DNA from: Rhynchopus sp. YZ270_cl-10
Lineage: Eukaryota > Euglenozoa > Diplonemea > Diplonemida > Diplonemidae
Direction: 5' to 3'
Length of the DNA stretch: 64,000 bases
Assembly (NCBI GenBank): GCA_964035575.1
Contig: OZ037914.1
Span: forward strand, 1,008,213 to 1,072,212
In this document: one piece after another, positions 48,903 through 58,128 of the stretch
Position numbering within the stretch: position 1 is the first letter of the stretch
How the letters are laid out: each line of letters opens with the position of its first letter
Made by a program: the position numbers and the translations under genes
The notes under the pieces: generated by a model
What the model was told of the DNA's origin: nothing
The model's input: only the letters and a program-made list of their open reading frames with translations
The model's database searches: none

Positions 48903-49762
48903 ATGTCACGCATGGTACTTTCTCTCGAGATTTGTGCACACGTTTACAACCTTTTTGTTTACATACATGCAAATGCAACACATTGTTTTACTCCGAGTGA
49001 CACGTGCACCTGCGCTTCTTGAGCGCTGTGCACGTTAGCAGCTCCTTTGTTTCCATTTTCCCTCCCCTGTACTGTCGTTGATACATCATCAGCAACAGTA
49101 TTTTTACTGCACACAGTGCACCAGTTTTACCTTGTTTAGCTGATACAGGTTGCAGCGGTATATTAATCTGAGAAGTTCTTTTTATGTTGGCTGTCTTCCC
49201 CATTGTGGGGATGACGCGAATACGGGGCAAATCACGCGTGTCTCATTTTTTTTCCTTTTTCTTTTTCATTGATTGTCCAAAGTGTCTCATTTCCCCGCGT
49301 CCGGCGTAGCAAGAGTAAGACAGATAATATACCAAAATCCAACCACAACAAGAAGCGTGTCCTGAGTTTTTTTTTTATATATGTTATTCTTTTTGTGTGT
49401 CAGCATCCGTATCATAGCTCGCTCATTGATTGAGATATCCACACCATTTTCTCTATTTTTATTGGTTAAATCAGCTGCTAACCATATTTTTTGCTCACTA
49501 TTTTTCAAAAAGCAAAATGAGACCCCACAGCCCACACCCCACCCCGTTTCATTCCACCTCTTCCAATGAAAATTACCCTGCTAAAACCAGATAACAACAC
49601 AACATAACACAACACCCTCACAAACACACTTCATCACCCATTTAAGTTTCTCTTTTATTCCATTTTGCTCGTAACAGTTATTTTGTGTGATACAACGAAT
49701 TGTGGTCAAAAAAGAGTCTTTCATATTATAGCCCTTTTCTTGACAATCTCTCCAAAAGAAGA
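48903..49762. other. 3' edge of array and leader of the oxidoreductase gene
   Basis: 860 bases. The first 180 match the type B flank, and degenerate array sequence (GTCTTCCCCATTGTGGGG, GATTGTCCAAAGTGTCTCAT) continues to about 49285. The remainder is A/T- and C/T-rich leader. No gene recognised. Confidence 0.6.
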
Positions 49763-51133
49763 ATGTCTTTGAGTCAATCTTCTCCAGAACGCTCCGCTGA
49801 CGATATTGACACAACCTCCTCCTCCTCCTCGTTTTGGCTCAAACATCGCCCCCTCACCTCCACACCACCTGCACCCACTTCTTCTGAATACGATGTCTGC
49901 ATCATTGGGGCTGGACTTACCGGAATTTCCACTGCACACTGGTTAAAACAATATTCTCCAAATCTGTCTATCGTCATTATCGATTCCAGAGGGTTAGGTG
50001 AAGCAGCATCAGGGAGGAACGGTGGGCATGTGTACCCCTCATTTGGCCCTTCGGAGCAGACCAAAGGGAAATATGGTTTAAAGAATGCGCAAGCGATGCA
50101 TGAATTCGAGATGGATACGATGAAACGTATAAAAGAGTTTCTTGAAGTAAACGATAAGGTGTCGCCTTATGTGGAGCATGGTGGGGTAATGTTGCTTCGA
50201 TGGGAAGAGGAGATTGAAGCATTAAAGGCAGATTTAGCGTTGAGAAAGGATGCGGATGACCTTGAGGTTTTCAACTCTGCAGAAGAAGTTTCACAATTTT
50301 TTGAAAGGTGCGGTAGAGTACCGTCTCCTCCGCATGACTACAAATTTGGGGTTTTTAACAAAAAAATTGCGGCATTGAATCCCCTTACTTTGCATTCAGC
50401 GGTTCTGCAGAGCGTTGAGAATGACATTACATTTGAACGTTGCACCGCAACAAAGGTGATTCGTTTGATTGACGCACCCCGCAAATTTGCCGTTGAAACA
50501 CAAAAGACCACCCTACGTTGTAACTCTGTGGTGTTAGCTGCGAATGCATTGCTTGCGAAGATAGACCTAGGGGACATGCTGCCTATGGCAATAGAGGTTG
50601 TACCCACAAGAGGGCAATGTGTGCACTGTTCTGTGCACCTTCCGTTCAACGTCTGCCTTGATGATGGGGAGATCTACGCGGCACCTGTCTTTGACAATGA
50701 GGGGAGATGCAGTGGGAGTGTCGTGGGTGGTGCGCGCTATGTGGACGCCCCCAACCAAGGGGTCGGTGAGGTGGACGACAGCAATCCGCAGAGTGCGGTG
50801 GATAGCGCGCTGAGGGACCGTTGTGAACACCTTGCTGCGTTGTTTGGGGGGGAGGAGGAGGAGGAGGTGACCTACAGTGCCCCCTGGTCCGGCATAATGG
50901 GCTTCACTCCCGACTACAATCCACTGCTAGGAAGGGTAGTGCCTGGTGTGTTCGTTGCGGCTGGCTTCTCGGGAGAAGGCATGCCAAAGGTCTTTGGCGC
51001 AGCGCGTCTAGTTGCCGCGATGGTGGCAGCCCAGGGAGAGGAGGAGAACAAAACGGCGGAAACAGCGCCATTGGCCTCGGAGGACTACATCCCCTCTGTG
51101 CTGCAGGTCTGCTCCCCGCATCGGACGTTTTGA
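49763..51133 (+). CDS. FAD-dependent oxidoreductase of the DAO family
   Basis: 456 residues, single exon. After a Ser-rich N-terminus, YDVCIIGAGLTGISTAHWL (43-61) is the FAD-binding Rossmann motif (GAGLTG at 49-54), with Asp74 ending the second strand (IVIIDSRGLGEAASGRNGGH, 70-89), as in D-amino-acid oxidase/glycine oxidase-type enzymes. The C-terminal block YSAPWSGIMGFTPDYNPLLG, then GVFVAAGFSGEGMPKVFGAA, is the second FAD-binding part. Substrate cannot be read from sequence; amines or amino acids are usual for the family, and the closest resemblance I see is to gamma-glutamylputrescine-oxidase-like proteins. The start is the first ATG of the frame (MSLSQSSPERS); upstream codons are non-ATG leader. 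Confidence 0.88.
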   Translation: MSLSQSSPERSADDIDTTSSSSSFWLKHRPLTSTPPAPTSSEYDVCIIGAGLTGISTAHWLKQYSPNLSIVIIDSRGLGEAASGRNGGHVYPSFGPSEQTKGKYGLKNAQAMHEFEMDTMKRIKEFLEVNDKVSPYVEHGGVMLLRWEEEIEALKADLALRKDADDLEVFNSAEEVSQFFERCGRVPSPPHDYKFGVFNKKIAALNPLTLHSAVLQSVENDITFERCTATKVIRLIDAPRKFAVETQKTTLRCNSVVLAANALLAKIDLGDMLPMAIEVVPTRGQCVHCSVHLPFNVCLDDGEIYAAPVFDNEGRCSGSVVGGARYVDAPNQGVGEVDDSNPQSAVDSALRDRCEHLAALFGGEEEEEVTYSAPWSGIMGFTPDYNPLLGRVVPGVFVAAGFSGEGMPKVFGAARLVAAMVAAQGEEENKTAETAPLASEDYIPSVLQVCSPHRTF

Positions 51134-51512
51134 GTTGGCGTTTTTTTATCTTTTTTTTTGAAAAATTGACAACGTGAATAGACACTGTGTGTCAACTCTA
51201 CACAGTTTTTTTTTAGTTGGAAGATAGTCTCCTATCCATTGACATTCTTTTCCAACCTTTTTTCTGAGGTGAAACTACGAAATTTTCCTACCCTCCCGCA
51301 TACACCAACCCATTTCTCTCTTACAAATCACCCCCATCCTCATCCTCATCCCCATCCCTTCAACTCCAACCCCCACCACCACCAGGCAACACACCACATG
51401 CACAACGACTTCCCAGCGTATTGATGTACGTGGTGCGACAGGCCCGCCTCTTCGTCCCAATGATCCGGCGCCCCCCGTGCTGCTGCCGTCACCCAGCCCC
51501 AACACCAACATC
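51134..51512. other. Spacer and C-rich leader of the cyclase gene
   Basis: About 380 bases. 51285-51400 is C-rich with CCCATCCTCATCC-type repeats. The reading frame of the cyclase stays open upstream of its first ATG (through about 51390), so an upstream exon joined near CCCAG at 51412-51416 is possible. Confidence 0.45.
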
Positions 51513-53810
51513 ATGACCGACAACCTCTCAGTGGGCACGCCCACAGACCCGGCAGCGTCGTTCAGCCAGGCCAGCTCCGCCTCCATCAGCACGCACATCC
51601 CCGAAGCTCACGTCCTGCCACCCCCGGAGCCCCCACCTATACTGCATCAACGGTCACGAAAAAATACTCTGGTCGGACAGCTTGAACACAACATACAAAC
51701 TGGCGGGAATGTGGTGACACGGATAAGGGTGTTCCTCGAGCATGCGTACGCTCCTAGCGACTCCTTGGAGATGCGGCGTGCAAAGCTGTCTACGGTGTCC
51801 GCGTTGTTTGCTGTCGCGGTGTGCTCTGTGTTGCTGTCTGCGGTGCTGTTTGGGTTGCGATACGGCGCGTCTAGCCATTACCCGAGAATGGGGTCGTATC
51901 TGGTGTGCTCTTTCATGTCCTGCGGGCTTCTGGGGTACATGCTGTTGACACAAAAAGGGTTGGTTCCCATCCGCTTTGTGGTCGCCTTTATGATTGACGC
52001 CGCCTCCCTCCCGCATTGGTTGCTGTATTCTCAGTCGTCAGGGTTATTAGGTCCAGCGCTTATGGTGACAGCCAATACCCATATGCTGTCGCTTGTTGTG
52101 TTTGCGTTGATGGGAGGCGATCTGCGGTCGTTTACTGGAGGCAGGTTGTTGTCCTTGGTGCATTTGGTGTTCGTGTGGGTGTCTGGGATAGTTGACTACG
52201 CGAATATAGGGTGCTCTGTGTTCAGTGCGGGGCAGGTCGATGAGATGGACTGCATTTTGTTGTATTTTGAGGTTCCGGTGTTGCATACGTTGTCTGCTGT
52301 GGGTGGGCATTTGTCGTTGCAGATATTACTAAGGTGGTTGGACCATGAGCAGATGGTGGGCGATGCGTTGGTGGACAACTGTTTGCCGAGATCGATTTCA
52401 TCGGATATTCGCGCACAGATTTCATCCGCTTTGCAAGAAGCGTCGCGAGAACGGTCACACGAGCTGGTCAAACAATACCTCAAGGAGCAACCAGAACTCA
52501 TAGGATTCCACGTTGCCCCGACAGTCGGGGCACATGACAACGTATCGGTTCTCTTTGCAGACGTCTGCGGCTTTACCCATGCCTCCTCCTCAATGGAGCC
52601 TACCGAGCTGGTAGACGTCCTTCGCGGAGTCTTCCAAGAGGTTGACCGCCTCTGCATCTGCCTCCAACTCGAAAAAATCAAAACAATAGGCGACTGCTAC
52701 ATGGTCTGTGGAAACCTTCAATTAGGCAGCGCAGGCCGGCATCGAAGCAAATCATCCCGCAAAACCGACGCCGAAAACGGCGCCCTTGCAGTAATAGAGC
52801 TAGGAAACACCATTGTCGGGATACGTGGCTATTTCCTTGGCCAAGTAGAGGTCCGATTTCGCGTCGGAATACACACCGGACCTCTCGTTTCAGGGGTAAT
52901 AGGGCTGACAAAGTTTTCTCTGGATGTCTGGGGTGATACCGTTAATATTGCTTCGCGCATGGAGACTACTGGAATGCGTGATAGGGTGCAGTGCAGTCAA
53001 TCTACTCGAGACTTAGTCGCACAACACCACACCTTTGCACAGCGGAACGTCGTGGTGAAGGGGATCAACAAGCCGATTACTACCTACATTTTGCAGGAAC
53101 AGCTGTCGCCTTCTTCACGAAAATCATCGGATATGACTATAGAGTCGCAGATCCTCTCGAAAGCGTCGGACTCAGGGATGACCAGAGAGGCCTCGGTGGA
53201 GGGGGATGTGTTAAGCAGAACTTCGTCGATGCGGAGCAATCCGTCTCCGTTGGTGGTGGGGCCGTCGTTTTTTCAGAAGGTGGATGGGGGGAAGCGGGAT
53301 ACCCGGATTTCACTGTCAAGATTGGTGCATAATCCTCTTCATAAGGGGGTCGTGGCGGCGAATGTGCGGAAGACGTTGGCAGGTGGTGGCATCACGGATG
53401 ATGGTGAGGAGTCGTTAACGGACGACCTGCTTCTCATGATGACACCCCGCAGCAGGCCCCGTCTCGACGCAATGGCGGCAAGTGAAGTGACGCAGTGGCT
53501 CTATTCGCTCGGGCTCTCCTCGTTGATTGAGCAGTTCTATGGGATGAATTGGCGTTCTCTCGATGGACTAATGATGCTTAGTGAAAAGGACTTCATAGCA
53601 GCAGGTCTTTCCCAAGAAATCTGCACCATGCTGGTACGCGAGTTGGAACAGCTGGCGACATATGGGTATGAGTATTTGAGGGGGAAAAAGAAGGGGGAAA
53701 AAAAACAAATGGTGTGGCTGAATGGGGGGCGCGCAAAAAGTGCGGGAAAGTGCGCAAGAAGTGCGAATCACCCTCCCTTCAGCCACACCAAAAGATTGAT
53801 TTTTTTTTAA
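51513..53810 (+). CDS. Membrane class III adenylate cyclase with C-terminal SAM domain
   Basis: 765 residues from the first ATG; the 5' end is uncertain because the frame is open further upstream. About six membrane helices lie in residues 90-285. The cyclase domain starts at VSVLFADVCGFTHASS; the metal-binding aspartates are Asp350 and Asp394. Lys390 (KTIGD) and Asp471 (LDVWGDTVN) are the adenine-type specificity pair, and Asn478 and Arg482 (NIASRM) are the transition-state residues. All sites for a homodimeric enzyme making cAMP from ATP are therefore present. A SAM domain (AASEVTQWLYSLGLSSLIEQ, then LDGLMMLSEKDFIAAGLSQE) is at about 650-715. The last 26 or so codons lie in and just after a family F hairpin element (53711-53789). 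Confidence 0.9.
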   Translation: MTDNLSVGTPTDPAASFSQASSASISTHIPEAHVLPPPEPPPILHQRSRKNTLVGQLEHNIQTGGNVVTRIRVFLEHAYAPSDSLEMRRAKLSTVSALFAVAVCSVLLSAVLFGLRYGASSHYPRMGSYLVCSFMSCGLLGYMLLTQKGLVPIRFVVAFMIDAASLPHWLLYSQSSGLLGPALMVTANTHMLSLVVFALMGGDLRSFTGGRLLSLVHLVFVWVSGIVDYANIGCSVFSAGQVDEMDCILLYFEVPVLHTLSAVGGHLSLQILLRWLDHEQMVGDALVDNCLPRSISSDIRAQISSALQEASRERSHELVKQYLKEQPELIGFHVAPTVGAHDNVSVLFADVCGFTHASSSMEPTELVDVLRGVFQEVDRLCICLQLEKIKTIGDCYMVCGNLQLGSAGRHRSKSSRKTDAENGALAVIELGNTIVGIRGYFLGQVEVRFRVGIHTGPLVSGVIGLTKFSLDVWGDTVNIASRMETTGMRDRVQCSQSTRDLVAQHHTFAQRNVVVKGINKPITTYILQEQLSPSSRKSSDMTIESQILSKASDSGMTREASVEGDVLSRTSSMRSNPSPLVVGPSFFQKVDGGKRDTRISLSRLVHNPLHKGVVAANVRKTLAGGGITDDGEESLTDDLLLMMTPRSRPRLDAMAASEVTQWLYSLGLSSLIEQFYGMNWRSLDGLMMLSEKDFIAAGLSQEICTMLVRELEQLATYGYEYLRGKKKGEKKQMVWLNGGRAKSAGKCARSANHPPFSHTKRLIFF
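53711..53789. mobile_element. Family F hairpin element, copy 1 (overlaps cyclase C-terminus)
   Basis: 79 bases bounded by GGTGTGGCTGAA and TTCAGCCACACC. The interior repeats AAGTGCG. The inverse copy at 61870-61947 is closely similar, and a diverged one is at 57005-57080. Confidence 0.85.
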
Positions 53811-54019
53811 TATGGTTCACGAAAACCCACCGTAGTTTCTTAACCATAATGCCATACCAACCAACACCACACACACACAGGTCGCTTGAAGCTTCGGTTT
53901 TAGTGGTTGAATAGTGAGGTATTGTTGTGAGAGGAGCTCCTTTATGTTTTATTTTTTACTTTTTGACTCACTGCCATTAGGGCAAGTTCATTTTTTACCT
54001 GATTTTTTTTTCCTCTCAC

Positions 54020-54060
54020 GGAGTGTCAGTGCCTGCTTCACAGAGGCGTTATGCACTACG
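54020..54060 (+). repeat. Family D repeat
   Basis: GGAGTGTCAGTGCCTGCTTC, then ACAGAGGCGTTATGCACTAC. Confidence 0.65.
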
Positions 54061-54534
54061 TGACAGCGTGCTATCAAATCACTTCGTTCTCTCTTGCTTT
54101 TTCTTCTTTTTCTTGTAGTTTCGATTCTTTTTTTGTGTAGGAAAATTGTCTCAAAGAGCAAAAGGGGGTGCAAATATTTGTTTGCAACATTTTAGAACAT
54201 AAATGCGGGTATATTTTGTATCAGCATTGGCAAAAAGAGGAAATGGAATCGAACAGGAAGGTGTAAAATGGTGTTCAGCCAGTATTTGTTTCACCACTCA
54301 TACACTCATCACTGCGAGAAAAAAAAAAACAACACATTTTTTTTTTTTGCAGAACGATAAACGAAAAAAAGTTGGTTTATTTTTTTGTTTTTTCTTTATA
54401 TTCTCTTCAGCGGAAGGTAGGCTGACGGTTGACGAGCGGTTGTGTACTGCTCCCGTTCACACTACGGTACGAGCAAGCCATGAGATTTTCCTTTTCACAC
54501 CTTCTGTTGCTGGATTGAATATGCTTTCGTTCAT

Positions 54535-54586
54535 ATGGCTGGCATTGTATGTGAGTCAGTCAGAGATGCCTGCATCAACAACTATT
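54535..54586 (+). repeat. Family R repeat, copy 2
   Basis: ATGGCTGGCATTGTATGTGA, then GTCAGTCAGAGATGCCTGCA and TCAACAACTA, matching 20645-20698. Confidence 0.7.
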
Positions 54587-54626
54587 TCTTCATTTGTCAT
54601 ATCCTGAAGTCAGATTCTTTTTGAGA

Positions 54627-54722
54627 TGTAGGACTGCATGGTTGAGTGTCCACCCCCCCGGTACAGCCCGGTCATACCAAAAGTACACTGTTCACGAGAG
54701 GGCTTTGTATTTCAAGTCAGCT
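54627..54722 (+). repeat. Family A repeat
   Basis: Full-length: TGTAGGACTGCATGGTTGAG, then AGTACACTGTTCACGAGAGG and GCTTTGTATTTCAAGTCAGC. Confidence 0.85.
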
Positions 54723-54832
54723 TTTATTTTATTGTAGAGCCTTCCTCCCACTATACTCCCAGATACAACTGTTTTCCAACAGCTGTGTGGGAGGTGTTTA
54801 TTATTTTGTTTTGTTTTTTGTTTGCTTTGTTA

Positions 54833-54885
54833 GCGGAGAGGTGCCTGCGTTCACAGAAGACGTTTTTGCGCTGCCAACTTCCTTT
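54833..54885 (+). repeat. Family D repeat, diverged
   Basis: GGTGCCTGCGTTCACAGAAG, then ACGTTTTTGCGCTGCCAACT. Confidence 0.55.
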
Positions 54886-55145
54886 TTTTTTTTTTCCAGT
54901 TTTTACTTTATTTTGCATTTTTTGCTGTAAAAAAAAATTTATTTGTTTGCGCTCAAAAACCGGGGGTTGTCATGGTCTCTTCAACGCGACCAACTCTGTT
55001 CTGTCGTTCTATCCCGTATCACATTTCAGGTGCGGTCTTACGCGCCACCAGCATACCCAGTGTTTCCGCGCTGAAGAATCCGATGAAGAATTCTTCGAGA
55101 AAAAAAAAAAAAATCCCAAAAAAAAAAAATAAAAATAAAAATAAA

Positions 55146-55764
55146 TCAGGGGTTAAGTTAGGGCGGGTTTCTGGGTTTTCAAAACCCGGTTTTCGGGTTT
55201 TCGGGTTTTTCAAAAAAAAAAAAAAAAAAATGGAATCTGAAAAAAAAAAAAAAAAAATCCAAATTTTTGGGTGGTGTAGGCTGGGAAGGTGGGGTAGGGG
55301 TGGGCGGAGCCCCTCCCACCCCACCCTCTAAGAAAAAAATTCCCCCGACCCAAACAAACCCCCCGTCAGAACTGGGAATTATTCATATGAAGAGGCAACA
55401 GGGATCTCTGGCGAACTTCGGGTTCAGTACTAGTGTTGCGAGAGTGCGGGTGAGGCAGGACGTGGGAACTGAGGTCGGTGAGGGGTACACCAGTCCTGTT
55501 CTTCAAATTTATGCTCCAAAATTGTTAGGACAAATCCAAAAACCCCCCAGGGTCCCCCACTTTTTGGTGGGATTTTTGAACTTTGCCCCAAAAATTGCGA
55601 AAAAAAAATTTCGCTCGCTACGCTCGCGGAGGTGCACCTTAAAAATTTTCCCGCTCGCTGCGCTCGCGGAGGGAATGGGTTATTTTTCGCAAAATCCAGA
55701 AAACCCGAAAAAACCCAGAAAACCCGACTCAGCGAGAAAAAAAAAAAGCTAACTTAACCCCTGA
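55146..55764. mobile_element. 619-bp element with perfect 16-bp inverted ends
   Basis: The ends are TCAGGGGTTAAGTTAG and its exact inverse. AATAAA flanks both sides and may be a target-site duplication, though the context is A-rich. Subterminal GGGTTTTCGGGTTTT and AACCCGAAAAAACCC repeats are inverted. No transposase frame. Confidence 0.75.
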
Positions 55765-55850
55765 AATAAATTCCCGGAAAAAAAAAAATCCCCCACATAA
55801 GCCTCTGAGAGTGACCAGAACTAGCCTCATGAACAAAGTGACCCCGTCAC

Positions 55851-56045
55851 AGCCAGAACGCGACTCAATTGGTCAAACGCCGAACGAAAAGGAAACATGC
55901 AGCATGGCGAAAGAAAAAAAGTAGCGTACCGTGCGCCTGCGGCGCAAGCTTGCAACCCACGTTCCCATGACATAGTTTGGCTGTAAAAATGTGCAATTTT
56001 AAGCGCAATTTTTTGAAATGTTGCGTACCGTGGCTTTGCCAGGAG
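55851..56045 (-). repeat. Family C repeat, copy 3
   Basis: AGCCAGAACGCGACTCAATT, GCGTACCGTGCGCCTGCGGC and TTGCGTACCGTGGCTTTGCC, the full-length inverse of 38265-38460. Confidence 0.8.
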
Positions 56046-57004
56046 CCTTGATGCTATGACCACCGTTTCTTTTTGTACACGTACTGAGGTAACTGATAAT
56101 TCGTGTGTCTGGTGCAAATACCAATGAAGCTGAACTCCTCAGTTGGATACCCGAGGAATTCTCTCATTCCGGGTCGGGCTCGACCGCGCCTTTTTTATTT
56201 TTTTTGGAATCTCAGGGACTGCGCTGGAACGCGTTTTTTGGGGCCAAAACTCTAGTTTCTCCGCCGGAGGCCCCCAACTTGCCGTGAACTCCCGGCGCGC
56301 GTAGCGCGCCGGGCTCGGGACGTATTTACCTTTTATGTACAAAATCACGATTCTTCATCAAAAATCGTACCCAATGAAGGAGCGCGGAAACACTGAGCAT
56401 ACCCCAAAAAAAAAAAATGCCGTGTGCGTTACTAAGGTATCATGCATTATAAAGAACCATGCACAATAGCGTGTTATTTCAGCATATTACCAGGGGTACA
56501 TACATGGTCACCATGGTAAATGAAGTGTTCTTAAGGCACGCTCGAGGGTGTATGTTTCGGGTAGTGCTTTTCTCTGTTTCCGTTTTTTTCCCTCTCTTTT
56601 TTCTTCTTTTTCTGATGATGAAACAATTCTTTTTCTTCTTCAAAAAAGACAGAGATACGATGCTGACGGACCCATCTTTCTTTCCAAAGATTCTTTGTCT
56701 TTAAATCATCTCTTTCGAACCCAATCCCACTCCCCTCTGCTTTCATCTTCGAGGCTAACGCCTTCGTACCAATCATTCCCCATCTTTTCCCTTCCACTTT
56801 CCCTTTTGTGTCAAATTCAAACAAAGCTCATACCACTGCCCCACCCCCACCTCCCATTCTCCCTCATAGTTTTACCCTATATGGACTGTCTCTCCACTTT
56901 GGAAATAACATAATTTCCTGATAACGCCGTGGAAGACCGCGCAGTCGAGTGCTGTGCGACAGAATGTGATCAAAAAGGTTCAGCAGGCATAGGAGGCCTT
57001 AGTT

Positions 57005-57080
57005 GGTGTGGCTGAAAGGGGGTGCTATTGTTGTGCTACTTTCTGCTATTTTCTGCTATTTTAGGGTCGTCGGCCACACC
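57005..57080. mobile_element. Family F hairpin element, diverged copy
   Basis: Ends GGTGTGGCTGAAAGGG and GGCCACACC, with repeated CTGCTATTTT in the middle. Confidence 0.65.
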
Positions 57081-57286
57081 ATTAGTGTTCCAGCCCATAA
57101 GCTTCCTTTTATTTGGTTCTGAAAAGGAATATTTCGTACCTGAGTTGAGGGCGGACTAAGGCGGGGCTTGGCGGACTCAGTCAAAAAGTCTGCCTCAAGT
57201 CCAGCGCAACTCGGGTGGGGTATTGGTGGTAATTTTTTTTTTTTGGCGGACTCAGGCGGACCACGAAGTATGGAAAGACTGCGTTT

Positions 57287-58061
<775 letters not shown>

Positions 58062-58128
58062 CAACCCCACCTTCCTCGATAATAACAAAAAAAAACCTCC
58101 ACCCTCGACAGTACACAAAAAATAAAAA

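Larger units (their letters stand above)
55043..56402. mobile_element. Candidate outer element with inverted ends (AGTGTTTCCGCGCT)
   Basis: The left end (55047-55095) reads GCATACCCAGTGTTTCCGCG, then GATGAAGAATTC. The right end (56348-56402) is its inverse (AGCGCGGAAACACTGAGCAT). The 1.36-kb interior holds a 619-base element (55146-55764) and a family C copy (55851-56045). Confidence 0.5.
53811..57286. other. Gene-poor region with nested repeats
   Basis: 3.5 kb with no supportable gene. Families D, R, A, C and F occur, and inverted-repeat elements lie at 55.0-56.4 kb. Between 57140 and 57265 the motif GGCGGACT recurs several times just before the TTG array. Confidence 0.6.
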
